From positions 1-12,656 of the forward strand of contig JAURFJ010000032.1 in NCBI GenBank assembly GCA_030834365.1: a DNA stretch of 12,656 nt, read 5' to 3'. Shown in pieces: positions 5,698-12,453 of the stretch. Both the position numbers and the translations under genes were made by a program. The stretch is from Flavobacteriaceae bacterium. Its GTDB lineage: Bacteria; Bacteroidota; Bacteroidia; Flavobacteriales; Flavobacteriaceae. The notes under the pieces were generated by a model. The model searched no databases, was not told the DNA's origin, and saw nothing but the letters and a program-made list of their open reading frames with translations. The stretch's first letter is position 1, and each line of letters opens with the position of its first letter.

Positions 5698-8271
5698 CTA
5701 ATCGGTATCTGCCCTGCGAATAACCAATTTTTGGTCAAAGGCATCTAGTAAGAGTATGGAACCTTCCTTAACGATTTGTGCCAAAAGTTCTTTTGAAATG
5801 ACATTCATCACTTCTTTTTGAATAAGCCTTTTGATCGGACGTGCTCCGAAATCTGGATCGTAACCTTTTTCAGCTAAATAATTCAGCGCATCTTCGGTTG
5901 CGTCAAGAGAAATGTGGAGATCGGTTAATTTGCGTTTAACCTCTTCCAATTGCAGACGCACGATGTCTTTAATGGCCTCTTGGTTCAGCGGATTAAAGCT
6001 CACAATTTCGTCTATTCGATTCAAGAACTCTGGACGAAGTCGTTGCTTGAGCAAGTGCATCACTTCTTCCTCTAGCTGAATTACATCAGCTTCTAGGTGT
6101 GGGCTGTTTTGATCTAAGCGGCTCCAGAGCTCACTGCCCATATTACTGGTCATGATGATCAGCGTGTTTCTAAAATCAACTACGCGACCCTGTCCGTCGG
6201 TTAACCTTCCGTCATCGAGTACCTGGAGCAGTATATTAAATAGCTCAGGATGTGCCTTTTCTATTTCGTCTAGCAAGATAACTGAATAGGGCTTTCTTCG
6301 AACTGCCTCAGTAAGCTGACCTCCCTCTTCGTAGCCCACATAGCCGGGAGGCGCGCCAATTAGTCGACTTACGCTGTGCCGCTCGCTGTATTCGCTCATG
6401 TCGATGCGGGTCATCGCATTCGCATCATCAAAGAGGGTTTGAGTGACGGCCTTTGCCAAGGCTGTTTTTCCTACTCCTGTGCTTCCGAGAAATAAAAAGC
6501 TACCAATCGGTCTATTAGGGTCTTGAAGACCTGAACGACTTCTTCGAATGGCGTCGGCTAACAATTCAACTGCTCGATCTTGGCCTACAATGCTTTGTTT
6601 TAAAACAGATTCAAGACCCAGAAGCTTTTCGCGTTCTGAACTCAGTAATTTCTGCACAGGAATCCCTGTCCATTTGGCCACCACTTCAGCAATATCATCA
6701 CTTGAAACCTCTTCTTTAATTAAGGTGTTCTTGCTGTTACTCGCCTTTTCTTCCAAGGCAGCTAGTTGATCTTCTAGCGCCTTACTGCTACCGTACCGAA
6801 TTTCAGCAACCTTAGCGTAGTCGCCATTTCGTTCAGCACGCTCAGCCTCAAGCGTTAAGGCCTCGAGTTCATTTTTGGTCTTTTGGATTTCATCAATAAT
6901 GCTGCGTTCTTGTTGCCATTTACTGAAAAGGGTATTACGCGTCTCTTTCAGTTCAGTCAACTCTACGTTTAGCAATTTTAATTTGTCTTGATCTTTTTCT
7001 TTCTTAATGGCTTCAACTTCGATTTCGAGCTGCATGATTTTGCGATCCATAATGTCTAATTCTTCGGGCTTCGAATTGATCTCCATTCGAATTTTTGACG
7101 CGGCTTCATCCATTAAGTCAATGGCTTTATCGGGTAGAAACCTGGAGGTAATGTAGCGCTCCGATAATACTACAGCGCTTATTACAGCCTCATCTTTAAT
7201 GCGCACTTTGTGGTGTGCTTCGTATTTGTCTTTAAGCCCACGTAAAATAGATATGGCACTCTCCGTGTCTGGCTCTTCTACGTTGACCTTTTGGAAGCGT
7301 CGTTCTAGTGCTTTGTCTTTTTCGAAATGCTTTTGAAATTCATCCAGGGTGGTGGCCCCTATAGTGCGGAGCTCCCCCCTTGAAAGTGCAGGTTTAAGAA
7401 TGTTGGCTGCGTCCATGGCTCCAGACCCACCTCCGGCCCCGACCAAGGTGTGAATTTCGTCGATGAAAAGAATAAACTGACCTTCGGCCTCGGTTACCTC
7501 TTTGACCACAGCTTTGAGTCGCTCTTCGAATTCGCCTTTATACTTAGCACCGGCAAGAAGCAGTCCCATGTCAAGGCTAAAGATCTTCTTATCCTTTAGA
7601 TTCTCAGGAACATCTTGACTAACAATGCGTTGTGCAATACCTTCAACGATAGCGGTTTTTCCGACCCCAGGTTCACCCACCAGAATAGGATTGTTCTTAG
7701 AACGTCTTGAGAGAATCTGGAGCACTCTTCGAATCTCATCGTCTCTTCCAATTACCGGATCCAATTGATTCTTGTCGGCCAATTCGTTGAGATTTTTGGC
7801 GTACTTCATCAAGTTTTCTTGCCCCTGCTTGTTTGGTGAGACTTGCTGCTCTATGGCGACTTTCTGTAGGCGCTCTAAACTGAGTCCTGCGTCTTTAAGT
7901 AGGCGTGAGGCGGTTGATTCCTTCTGAATGAGCGCCTTGAGTAAATGAGAAAAACTGGCTATGCTTTCGTTTTCTTTTCTGGCCTCGGCTATGGCCTTAG
8001 TCAGAATTGAGACCGCCTCTTGACCGAGCCCTTTTTGGGTTGAACTGCTTTTACCTAGCTGTTTCAGCTGAGCATCAACGGCCGCATCTAGCCTTGAGAA
8101 ACCGTCTTGCTGATTTTCGAGTAGTAAAGAAACTTCTTCTTTGGCCTTTGTGTTGACCGCCTTTAATAGATGAATCCCCTCTATAATAGAGTGATCGAGA
8201 CTCTCGGCGACAATATGCGACTCGCCTATAATGTCTTGTACCTTACTGCTGAATGATTGTATGTCTAACAT
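5698..8271 (-). CDS. clpB: ATP-dependent protein disaggregase ClpB
   Basis: 857 residues, full length. ClpB is a hexameric AAA+ machine that works with DnaK/DnaJ/GrpE to extract polypeptides from aggregates after heat or other stress. Domains: N-terminal Clp_N repeats (about 1-145); AAA1 with Walker A GEPGVGKT (199-206), pore loop AGAKYKGEFEER (240-251), Walker B ILFIDEIH (267-274) and ERRF arginine fingers near 323-326; a coiled-coil middle domain with heptad-like charge pattern (about 395-525) that distinguishes ClpB from ClpA/ClpC; AAA2 with Walker A GSTGVGKT (596-603; Ser where GPTGVGKT is usual), pore loop GYVGYEEGG (643-651), Walker B VILLDEIE (664-671), and the GARPIKR sensor-2 motif near the end. 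No ClpP-binding loop is evident. ATG start, divergent from glyA; first gene of a probable clpB-tetR-smpB transcript. Confidence 0.98.
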   Translation of the reverse strand: MLDIQSFSSKVQDIIGESHIVAESLDHSIIEGIHLLKAVNTKAKEEVSLLLENQQDGFSRLDAAVDAQLKQLGKSSSTQKGLGQEAVSILTKAIAEARKENESIASFSHLLKALIQKESTASRLLKDAGLSLERLQKVAIEQQVSPNKQGQENLMKYAKNLNELADKNQLDPVIGRDDEIRRVLQILSRRSKNNPILVGEPGVGKTAIVEGIAQRIVSQDVPENLKDKKIFSLDMGLLLAGAKYKGEFEERLKAVVKEVTEAEGQFILFIDEIHTLVGAGGGSGAMDAANILKPALSRGELRTIGATTLDEFQKHFEKDKALERRFQKVNVEEPDTESAISILRGLKDKYEAHHKVRIKDEAVISAVVLSERYITSRFLPDKAIDLMDEAASKIRMEINSKPEELDIMDRKIMQLEIEVEAIKKEKDQDKLKLLNVELTELKETRNTLFSKWQQERSIIDEIQKTKNELEALTLEAERAERNGDYAKVAEIRYGSSKALEDQLAALEEKASNSKNTLIKEEVSSDDIAEVVAKWTGIPVQKLLSSEREKLLGLESVLKQSIVGQDRAVELLADAIRRSRSGLQDPNRPIGSFLFLGSTGVGKTALAKAVTQTLFDDANAMTRIDMSEYSERHSVSRLIGAPPGYVGYEEGGQLTEAVRRKPYSVILLDEIEKAHPELFNILLQVLDDGRLTDGQGRVVDFRNTLIIMTSNMGSELWSRLDQNSPHLEADVIQLEEEVMHLLKQRLRPEFLNRIDEIVSFNPLNQEAIKDIVRLQLEEVKRKLTDLHISLDATEDALNYLAEKGYDPDFGARPIKRLIQKEVMNVISKELLAQIVKEGSILLLDAFDQKLVIRRADTD

Positions 8272-8297
8272 AGGTGATTGATTTGCTATACCCTACG

Positions 8298-8306
8298 CAA
8301 ATGTTA
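8298..8306 (-). promoter_or_regulatory. Weak candidate -7 element for clpB
   Basis: The minus strand reads TAACATTTG, which is TAnnTTTG with one extra base in the spacer, 26 bases before the clpB ATG. No -33 element is apparent. It is the only TTTG-type -7 near the start; clpB may instead use an alternative (stress) sigma factor whose site I cannot recognise. Confidence 0.22.
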
Positions 8307-8362
8307 ATCCATCTGATCTAGAACTCGAATTAAGTCGATTTAAATGACTATTTGACAGTTAT

Positions 8363-8374
8363 TTTACATGTAAA
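8363..8374. promoter_or_regulatory. Palindrome TTTACATGTAAA, possible operator
   Basis: A perfect 12-base palindrome about midway between clpB and glyA, between two AAATGAC direct repeats. The size and symmetry suit a dimeric repressor or activator site, but no regulator can be assigned from sequence, and AT-rich spacers produce such palindromes by chance. Confidence 0.3.
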
Positions 8375-8457
8375 TGTGCCAAAATGACACTTTAAAAACG
8401 TGCATTAGTTTGTTCATAATTGTCAATAAAGTGATTTAAAGACTAAATCAGGCGTCG

Positions 8458-8465
8458 TATTTTTG
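8458..8465 (+). promoter_or_regulatory. Candidate -7 element for glyA
   Basis: TATTTTTG is an exact TAnnTTTG match ending 17 bases before the glyA ATG, so the leader would be about ten bases. The nearest TTG (8420-8422) is 35 bases upstream, too far for a normal -33 element, so the promoter may be weak or activator-dependent. Confidence 0.45.
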
Positions 8466-8482
8466 AAACTTATTTATAGGCT

Positions 8483-9757
8483 ATGCAAAGAGACCAACAG
8501 TTGTTTGATTTGATTGAATTGGAGCACCAACGTCAGATCAGAGGAATCGAGTTAATTGCTTCAGAAAACTTTACCTCTGAGGCTGTGATGGAGGCTGCCG
8601 GATCGGTTTTGACCAACAAATATGCAGAGGGTTATCCTTCAAAGCGCTATTACGGCGGATGTGAGGTGGTCGATCAGGTAGAAAATTTGGCCATTGAACG
8701 CGCAAAGGCGTTGTTTGGGGCTGCCTATGTAAACGTTCAACCCCATTCGGGATCACAGGCTAATGCTTCTGTGTTTCATGCCATGCTCAATCCGGGTGAT
8801 AAGATTCTTGGATTCGATCTCTCCCACGGAGGTCATCTTACCCACGGATCACCGGTCAATTTCTCTGGACGTCTCTATAGTCCAAGCTTTTATGGGGTAG
8901 ACAGAGAGACAGGCTTATTGGATTACGATGAAATCGAGAAAATTGCGGTTAAAGAGTCTCCCAAGCTTATTATCGCGGGTGCCTCAGCCTATTCAAGAGA
9001 CATGGACTTTAAGCGCTTCAGACAGATTGCAGACAAGGTAGGGGCGCTTTTGTTGGCAGATATATCACACCCTTCGGGTCTGATCGCGAAAGGTGTGTTG
9101 AACGACCCCCTTCCGCATTGCCATGTGGTAACTACCACAACACATAAAACGCTTCGAGGCCCTCGTGGAGGAATGATTATGATGGGTGAAGACTTTGACA
9201 ACCCGTTTGGTATAAAATTAAAAGACGGAAGCCTTAGAAAAATGTCAGCCTTATTAGATCTCGCTGTTTTTCCGGGTAATCAAGGTGGGCCTTTAGAGCA
9301 CATTATTGCGGCAAAGGCCGTAGCCTTTGGTGAAGCCTTGTCTGATGAGTTTTTACATTACATCGTTCAAGTAAAGAAAAACGCTAACGCTTTGGGTGAA
9401 GGGCTTACATCACTTGGTTACGATATTATTTCAGGCGGAACCGACAACCACATGATTCTCATCGACCTACGCAATAAGAATGTGACCGGAAAGCTCGCTG
9501 AAAAGGCCTTAGAACATGCAGATATAACGGCTAATAAAAACATGGTTCCATTCGACGATAAATCGCCCTTTGTCACATCTGGCGTGCGCTTCGGAACACC
9601 AGCCATCACTACGAGAGGGCTCGTTGAATCTGATATGGCAACGGTGGTTAGCCTAATTGATAAGGTATTGAGTGATCCAGAGAATGAGTCGCGCCTTAAA
9701 GAGGTAAAGTCTCAGGTGAATGAGCTGATGAGCGGACGCCCACTATTTGTGATGTAA
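8483..9757 (+). CDS. glyA: Serine hydroxymethyltransferase
   Basis: 424 residues, normal for the Bacteroidota form. This PLP enzyme converts serine and tetrahydrofolate to glycine and 5,10-methylenetetrahydrofolate, feeding one-carbon units to purine, thymidylate and methionine synthesis. Seen: ELIASENFTSEAVMEA (23-38), TNKYAEGYPSKRYYGGCE (44-61), QPHSGSQAN (86-94), LSHGGHLTHGS (113-123), LADISHPSGLIAKG (191-204; Asp193 and His196 near PLP), and VTTTTHKTLRGPRGG (216-230) with the PLP lysine at 222. After it comes the insertion around GEDFDNPFGIKLKDGS that Bacteroidota enzymes share, then FPGNQGGPLEH. ATG start; the upstream ATAGG is at most a weak ribosome-binding site. Divergent from clpB and convergent with the cyclotransferase gene (7 bases between stops). 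Confidence 0.99.
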   Translation: MQRDQQLFDLIELEHQRQIRGIELIASENFTSEAVMEAAGSVLTNKYAEGYPSKRYYGGCEVVDQVENLAIERAKALFGAAYVNVQPHSGSQANASVFHAMLNPGDKILGFDLSHGGHLTHGSPVNFSGRLYSPSFYGVDRETGLLDYDEIEKIAVKESPKLIIAGASAYSRDMDFKRFRQIADKVGALLLADISHPSGLIAKGVLNDPLPHCHVVTTTTHKTLRGPRGGMIMMGEDFDNPFGIKLKDGSLRKMSALLDLAVFPGNQGGPLEHIIAAKAVAFGEALSDEFLHYIVQVKKNANALGEGLTSLGYDIISGGTDNHMILIDLRNKNVTGKLAEKALEHADITANKNMVPFDDKSPFVTSGVRFGTPAITTRGLVESDMATVVSLIDKVLSDPENESRLKEVKSQVNELMSGRPLFVM

Positions 9758-9764
9758 CCGTTCT

Positions 9765-10808
9765 TTAGGGTGCATCGGATGAAAACCGCATTTCAAATAG
9801 CCGGTTCCAATTTTTTCCGGTCACAAAAAATGTTTTTCTCTCCGGGTGATAGGCTATTCCATTTAACACAGAATTGAGTGGATCAAAGTTATTGTCTTTG
9901 GTCAACTGCTCGGTCAAAAAACTCAGGTCGATCACTCCTTCGAGGGCGCCCGAATGTTTGTTGATCACCATAATACTGTTCTTTTGGTACACATTAGCGT
10001 AGAGCAATTCTCCGGCTACTTCAAGTTCGTTCGCGTTCTTGTAAAAGGCGGTATTTGAGCTAACGGTCAGGTATCCGGTTTCTTCAAGGCTGATTGGATC
10101 AAGCGTATAGATGTACTCACTGCCGTCACTCTTGTAAATTCGACTCTCGTCATGAGCGAGACCCCAGCCTTCTGTAGAAGATCCGTAAGCGAACTCCCCT
10201 AATTTTTCAAGTGAATGAAGATCATACACGAAACCTTTTTTAGCCTGCCAGGTTAGCTGAATAAGTCTGTTATCAACTACCGTAATGCCTTCGCCGAAAT
10301 AGGATGGATCTATGTTAACACGTTTATAGATCTCAGTTGTAAAGGGGTTGTAGGCAGTAATTATAGAGCGACCTTTTTGGCCGGTGCTCTCAAAAAGGGT
10401 GTCTCCCACAAATTCTAATCCCTGCGTATAGTGAGCCGTGTCGTGCGCATAGATCGCCACTAACTCAGCTTTCCACTTAACAGGAGGAGTAGAGGCGTAG
10501 ATGGCGATTGTTTTCTTCTCCATTTTCGGACCATCAGCGGTATTCAAACGCAGATCTAGTTCGTGTTTTCCCAGGGCAAACTGATTTAAAGCGATCTGCT
10601 GATCCTGAAAGTCAATCGATTCTTTATTGGATTCAATACCCATTAGTTGGGCAGACTCTTCGCTTAAATCAAAACGCAAACTGTCGTCTTGATGTAGAAT
10701 AGGGGCATGAGTTGCGAAGCGTACCATTCTGTCGGGCGTCGCTTTTTTAGCGCCGCAAGCCGTTAGCATCAGTGCGCTAATTGAATAGGTAAGAACGATC
10801 CATTTCAT
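9765..10808 (-). CDS. Glutaminyl-peptide cyclotransferase, plant-type, lipoprotein
   Basis: 347 residues. A lipoprotein signal peptide (MKW then a hydrophobic stretch) ends in the lipobox LTAC with Cys18 as the lipidation site, so the protein is likely anchored in the cell envelope facing the periplasm or surface. Residues about 25-108 form a predicted beta-rich spacer domain ending ALGKHELDLRLNT..KKTIAIYAS. The rest is the five-bladed-propeller glutamine cyclotransferase family (PF05096): YTQGLEF (127-133), FESTGQKG (139-146), FGEGIT (171-176), LTWQAKKG (185-192), EGWGLAHD (213-220), KSDGSEY (226-232), NANELE (258-263), LNGIAYHP (315-322), TGKNW (330-334). These enzymes cyclise N-terminal Gln to pyroglutamate and are unrelated to the zinc-dependent animal type. 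An exact TAnnTTTG promoter lies upstream, overlapping the ffs promoter. Confidence 0.93.
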   Translation of the reverse strand: MKWIVLTYSISALMLTACGAKKATPDRMVRFATHAPILHQDDSLRFDLSEESAQLMGIESNKESIDFQDQQIALNQFALGKHELDLRLNTADGPKMEKKTIAIYASTPPVKWKAELVAIYAHDTAHYTQGLEFVGDTLFESTGQKGRSIITAYNPFTTEIYKRVNIDPSYFGEGITVVDNRLIQLTWQAKKGFVYDLHSLEKLGEFAYGSSTEGWGLAHDESRIYKSDGSEYIYTLDPISLEETGYLTVSSNTAFYKNANELEVAGELLYANVYQKNSIMVINKHSGALEGVIDLSFLTEQLTKDNNFDPLNSVLNGIAYHPERKTFFVTGKNWNRLFEMRFSSDAP

Positions 10809-10827
10809 ACCGAAAATTACAGTTTAG

Positions 10828-10863
10828 TTGCGCGGGCTACAAATTTAAAAGACCTTATCTTTG
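10828..10863 (+). promoter_or_regulatory. Promoter of the SRP RNA gene
   Basis: TATCTTTG at 10856-10863 is an exact TAnnTTTG and sits 5 bases before the first base of the SRP RNA (10868), exactly where a -7 element should be. A TTG at 10828-10830 lies 25 bases upstream, slightly longer than the usual spacer, so the -33 element is uncertain. Confidence 0.65.
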
Positions 10864-10873
10864 CGATGGGCAA
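10840..10873 (-). promoter_or_regulatory. Promoter for the cyclotransferase gene
   Basis: On the minus strand TTG (10873-10871) is followed after 23 bases by TAAATTTG (10847-10840), an exact TAnnTTTG, with the ATG 32 bases downstream. Expected start of transcription is near 10833, giving a leader of about 25 bases. The -33 part lies inside the start of ffs and the -7 part inside the ffs promoter spacer. Confidence 0.55.
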
Positions 10874-10966
10874 GTCCTACACGACCAGCTCCTACAGAAT
10901 CCCCCAGGGCGGGAACGCAGCAAGGGTACGTAGTTGTAGCGGTGCGATGTAGGACACTTGCCTTTT
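10868..10966 (+). ncRNA. ffs: Signal recognition particle RNA, small bacterial type (4.5S-like)
   Basis: About 99 nucleotides. It binds Ffh (SRP54) and FtsY to target nascent membrane proteins. Domain IV is unmistakable: CAGG (10905-10908), GCG, the GGAA tetraloop (10912-10915), CGC, AGCA (10919-10922), closed by CCC/GGG (10902-10904 with 10924-10926), the same order as in E. coli 4.5S RNA. Further helices pair CTACA (10892-10896) with TGTAG (10935-10939), and the terminal helix pairs GGCAAG-TCCTAC (10869-10880) with GTAGGA-CA-CTTGCC (10949-10962). A seven-T run follows. Transcription begins just after an exact -7 element. The 3' end is approximate, within the U-tract. Confidence 0.95.
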
Positions 10967-10969
10967 TTT
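10949..10969 (+). terminator. Intrinsic terminator of ffs
   Basis: The 3' arm of the terminal SRP helix (10949-10962) is followed directly by TTTTTTT (10963-10969). The closing helix of the RNA thus doubles as a terminator stem. The T-run ends 2 bases before the ATG of the downstream dehydrogenase, so any read-through transcript would carry SRP RNA as its leader. Confidence 0.7.
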
Positions 10970-10971
10970 GT

Positions 10972-11793
10972 ATGAAAACGAAAAAGGTAATTGTAATTTC
11001 AGGCGCCTCCTCAGGGATCGGAAAAGCCATAGCCGAGCATCTCTCTGCTCAGGGTCATGCAGTCTACGGTACCTCAAGAAACCCATCTCAAAGCACTCAG
11101 AATCAACAATTTCAGTTACTTAGTCTCGATGTCACTTCTGATCAGAGCACGGCCGAATTGGTTCAAACGGTGTTGAAAAGAGAAGGGCGAATTGATGTAC
11201 TTATCAATAATGCAGGCAAGGGAATGACCGGGCCGGTAGAAGAGACCCCTTTGTCTGAGGTTCAGTCTCTTTTTGATCTCAATTATTTTGGTGCGCTGCG
11301 CATGATTCAAGCAGTTTTACCCACAATGAGGTCTCAACGATCGGGCCTAATCGTCAATGTGAGTTCAATTGCCGGTTACATGGGTTTGCCCTATAGGGCA
11401 CATTATTCTGCGGTAAAGTCGGCTTTGAGCATGCTCACAGAAGGATTGAGATTAGAGTTGAAGTCATTCGAAGTAGACGTCGTTAATTTGGCGCCCGGAG
11501 ACTTTGCTACCAATATAGCCTCAGGAAGGTACCATGCCCATTTAAAGGAGAATTCTCCCTATTACACTACATATAAAGATCAGCTAGAACAGTTTGACGC
11601 CCATGTTCATTCAGCAGCCTCGCCAATAGTGGTCGCGCAATTTATTGAAGGTTTGATGCAAAGACAATCGACAAAACCTCACTATTTTGTAGCTTCGGCC
11701 TTACAAAAACTATCTGCCACTGTGTTGAAAAAAATACTTCCTCAAAAATGGTTTGAACGCCTGCTCGCTAAACACTATAATTTACCCTTATGA
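10972..11793 (+). CDS. Short-chain dehydrogenase/reductase (classical SDR)
   Basis: 273 residues from the ATG at 10972. The reading frame is open upstream to a TTG at 10861, but that stretch is the SRP RNA, so the extension is rejected; the ATG gives the canonical SDR start MKTKKVIVISGASSGIG. Seen: nucleotide-binding SGASSGIG (10-17), LDVTS (52-56) for adenine binding, NNAG (79-82), Asn104 in LNYFG, catalytic Ser132 in NVSSIAG, and YxxxK as Tyr145 and Lys149. TSR after the second strand (34-36) suggests NADP preference. The C-terminal 60 residues after APGDFATN (174-181) are the variable substrate region, with no membrane helix. Substrate unknown; similar proteins are annotated as oxidoreductases of lipids or retinol-like compounds. 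Stop overlaps the transaldolase start (ATGA). Confidence 0.93.
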   Translation: MKTKKVIVISGASSGIGKAIAEHLSAQGHAVYGTSRNPSQSTQNQQFQLLSLDVTSDQSTAELVQTVLKREGRIDVLINNAGKGMTGPVEETPLSEVQSLFDLNYFGALRMIQAVLPTMRSQRSGLIVNVSSIAGYMGLPYRAHYSAVKSALSMLTEGLRLELKSFEVDVVNLAPGDFATNIASGRYHAHLKENSPYYTTYKDQLEQFDAHVHSAASPIVVAQFIEGLMQRQSTKPHYFVASALQKLSATVLKKILPQKWFERLLAKHYNLPL

Positions 11794-12446
11794 AATTTTT
11801 TATAGACACTGCAAACCTTGAACAGATAAAAGAGGCCCAAGATTTGGGTATTATTGATGGTGTAACTACCAATCCATCTCTGATGGCCAAAGAGGGAATA
11901 GCTGGAGAGCAGCGTATTTTAGACCATTACAAGGCCATTTGTGACATTGTTGACGGTGACGTATCGGCTGAAGTCATTGCAACTGATTTCAAAACTATGA
12001 TTAAAGAAGGTGAAATTCTCGCCGAACTTCATCCGCAAATTGTGGTCAAGGTGCCAATCATTAGAGAGGGCCTTAAGGCGATCTCTTATTTTTCTAAAAA
12101 GGGCATACGAACCAACTGCACATTAATTTTCTCCTCAGGCCAGGCCTTGCTTGCTGCAAAGGCTGGTGCTAGTTATGTTTCACCATTTATTGGGCGACTT
12201 GACGACATTTCTTCAGACGGATTAATCCTTATTGAAGACATAAGAACCATATTTGATAATTACGACTTTGGCACTGAAATATTAGCTGCTTCGGTCAGAA
12301 ATGCGATGCATATTATTGAATGTGCTAAGATTGGCGCTGACGTAATGACTGGTCCGCTCTCGGCCATGGAATCTCTACTTAATCATCCGCTGACAGAAAA
12401 AGGGTTAGCTACCTTTCTAGCGGATCACAAGAAATTAAACGGATAA
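11790..12446 (+). CDS. tal: Transaldolase, TalC/MipB short type
   Basis: 218 residues, the length of the short transaldolase/fructose-6-phosphate aldolase subfamily. It forms a TIM barrel with the Schiff-base lysine Lys87 in VVKVPI. Other motifs: FFIDTANLEQI (3-13), GVTTNPSLMAKE (24-35), VSAEVIATD (58-66), TNCTLIFSSGQALLAAKAGA (107-126), SPFIGRLDD (130-138), TEILAASVRNA. The residues that separate the two activities point to transaldolase: Glu61 (Gln in fructose-6-phosphate aldolase FsaA) and Phe132 (Tyr in FsaA). It would exchange dihydroxyacetone units between fructose-6-phosphate and erythrose-4-phosphate in the non-oxidative pentose phosphate pathway. Start overlaps the SDR stop by ATGA and the ABC-F gene begins 7 bases after its stop. 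Confidence 0.95.
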   Translation: MKFFIDTANLEQIKEAQDLGIIDGVTTNPSLMAKEGIAGEQRILDHYKAICDIVDGDVSAEVIATDFKTMIKEGEILAELHPQIVVKVPIIREGLKAISYFSKKGIRTNCTLIFSSGQALLAAKAGASYVSPFIGRLDDISSDGLILIEDIRTIFDNYDFGTEILAASVRNAMHIIECAKIGADVMTGPLSAMESLLNHPLTEKGLATFLADHKKLNG

Positions 12447-12453
12447 CACCTCA

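Larger units (their letters stand above)
8272..8482. other. clpB/glyA divergent intergenic region
   Basis: A 211-base AT-rich spacer between divergent genes, the longest gap in the window. It holds a perfect 12-base palindrome TTTACATGTAAA (8363-8374), the direct repeat AAATGAC at 8342-8348 and 8382-8388 (40 bases apart, flanking the palindrome), TGACA/TGTCA motifs at 8353-8357, 8385-8389 and 8421-8425, and a palindromic ATTTAAAT at 8338-8345. An exact TAnnTTTG element serves glyA. No small ORF or RNA gene was recognised. Confidence 0.7.

Noticed and set aside
6548..6769. Small plus-strand open frame inside clpB
   Set aside because: It is antisense to the conserved ClpB middle domain, has no recognisable protein features and is a shadow of strong coding sequence. 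The same holds for the short opposite-strand frames in yggS, smpB, glyA, the cyclotransferase gene and the SDR.
10861..10971. 37-codon N-terminal extension of the SDR from a TTG start
   Set aside because: The stretch is the SRP RNA gene, and the ATG at 10972 gives the canonical SDR N-terminus.
10845..11086. Minus-strand short open frames over ffs and the SDR start
   Set aside because: They overlap the SRP RNA and SDR and show no protein-like composition.
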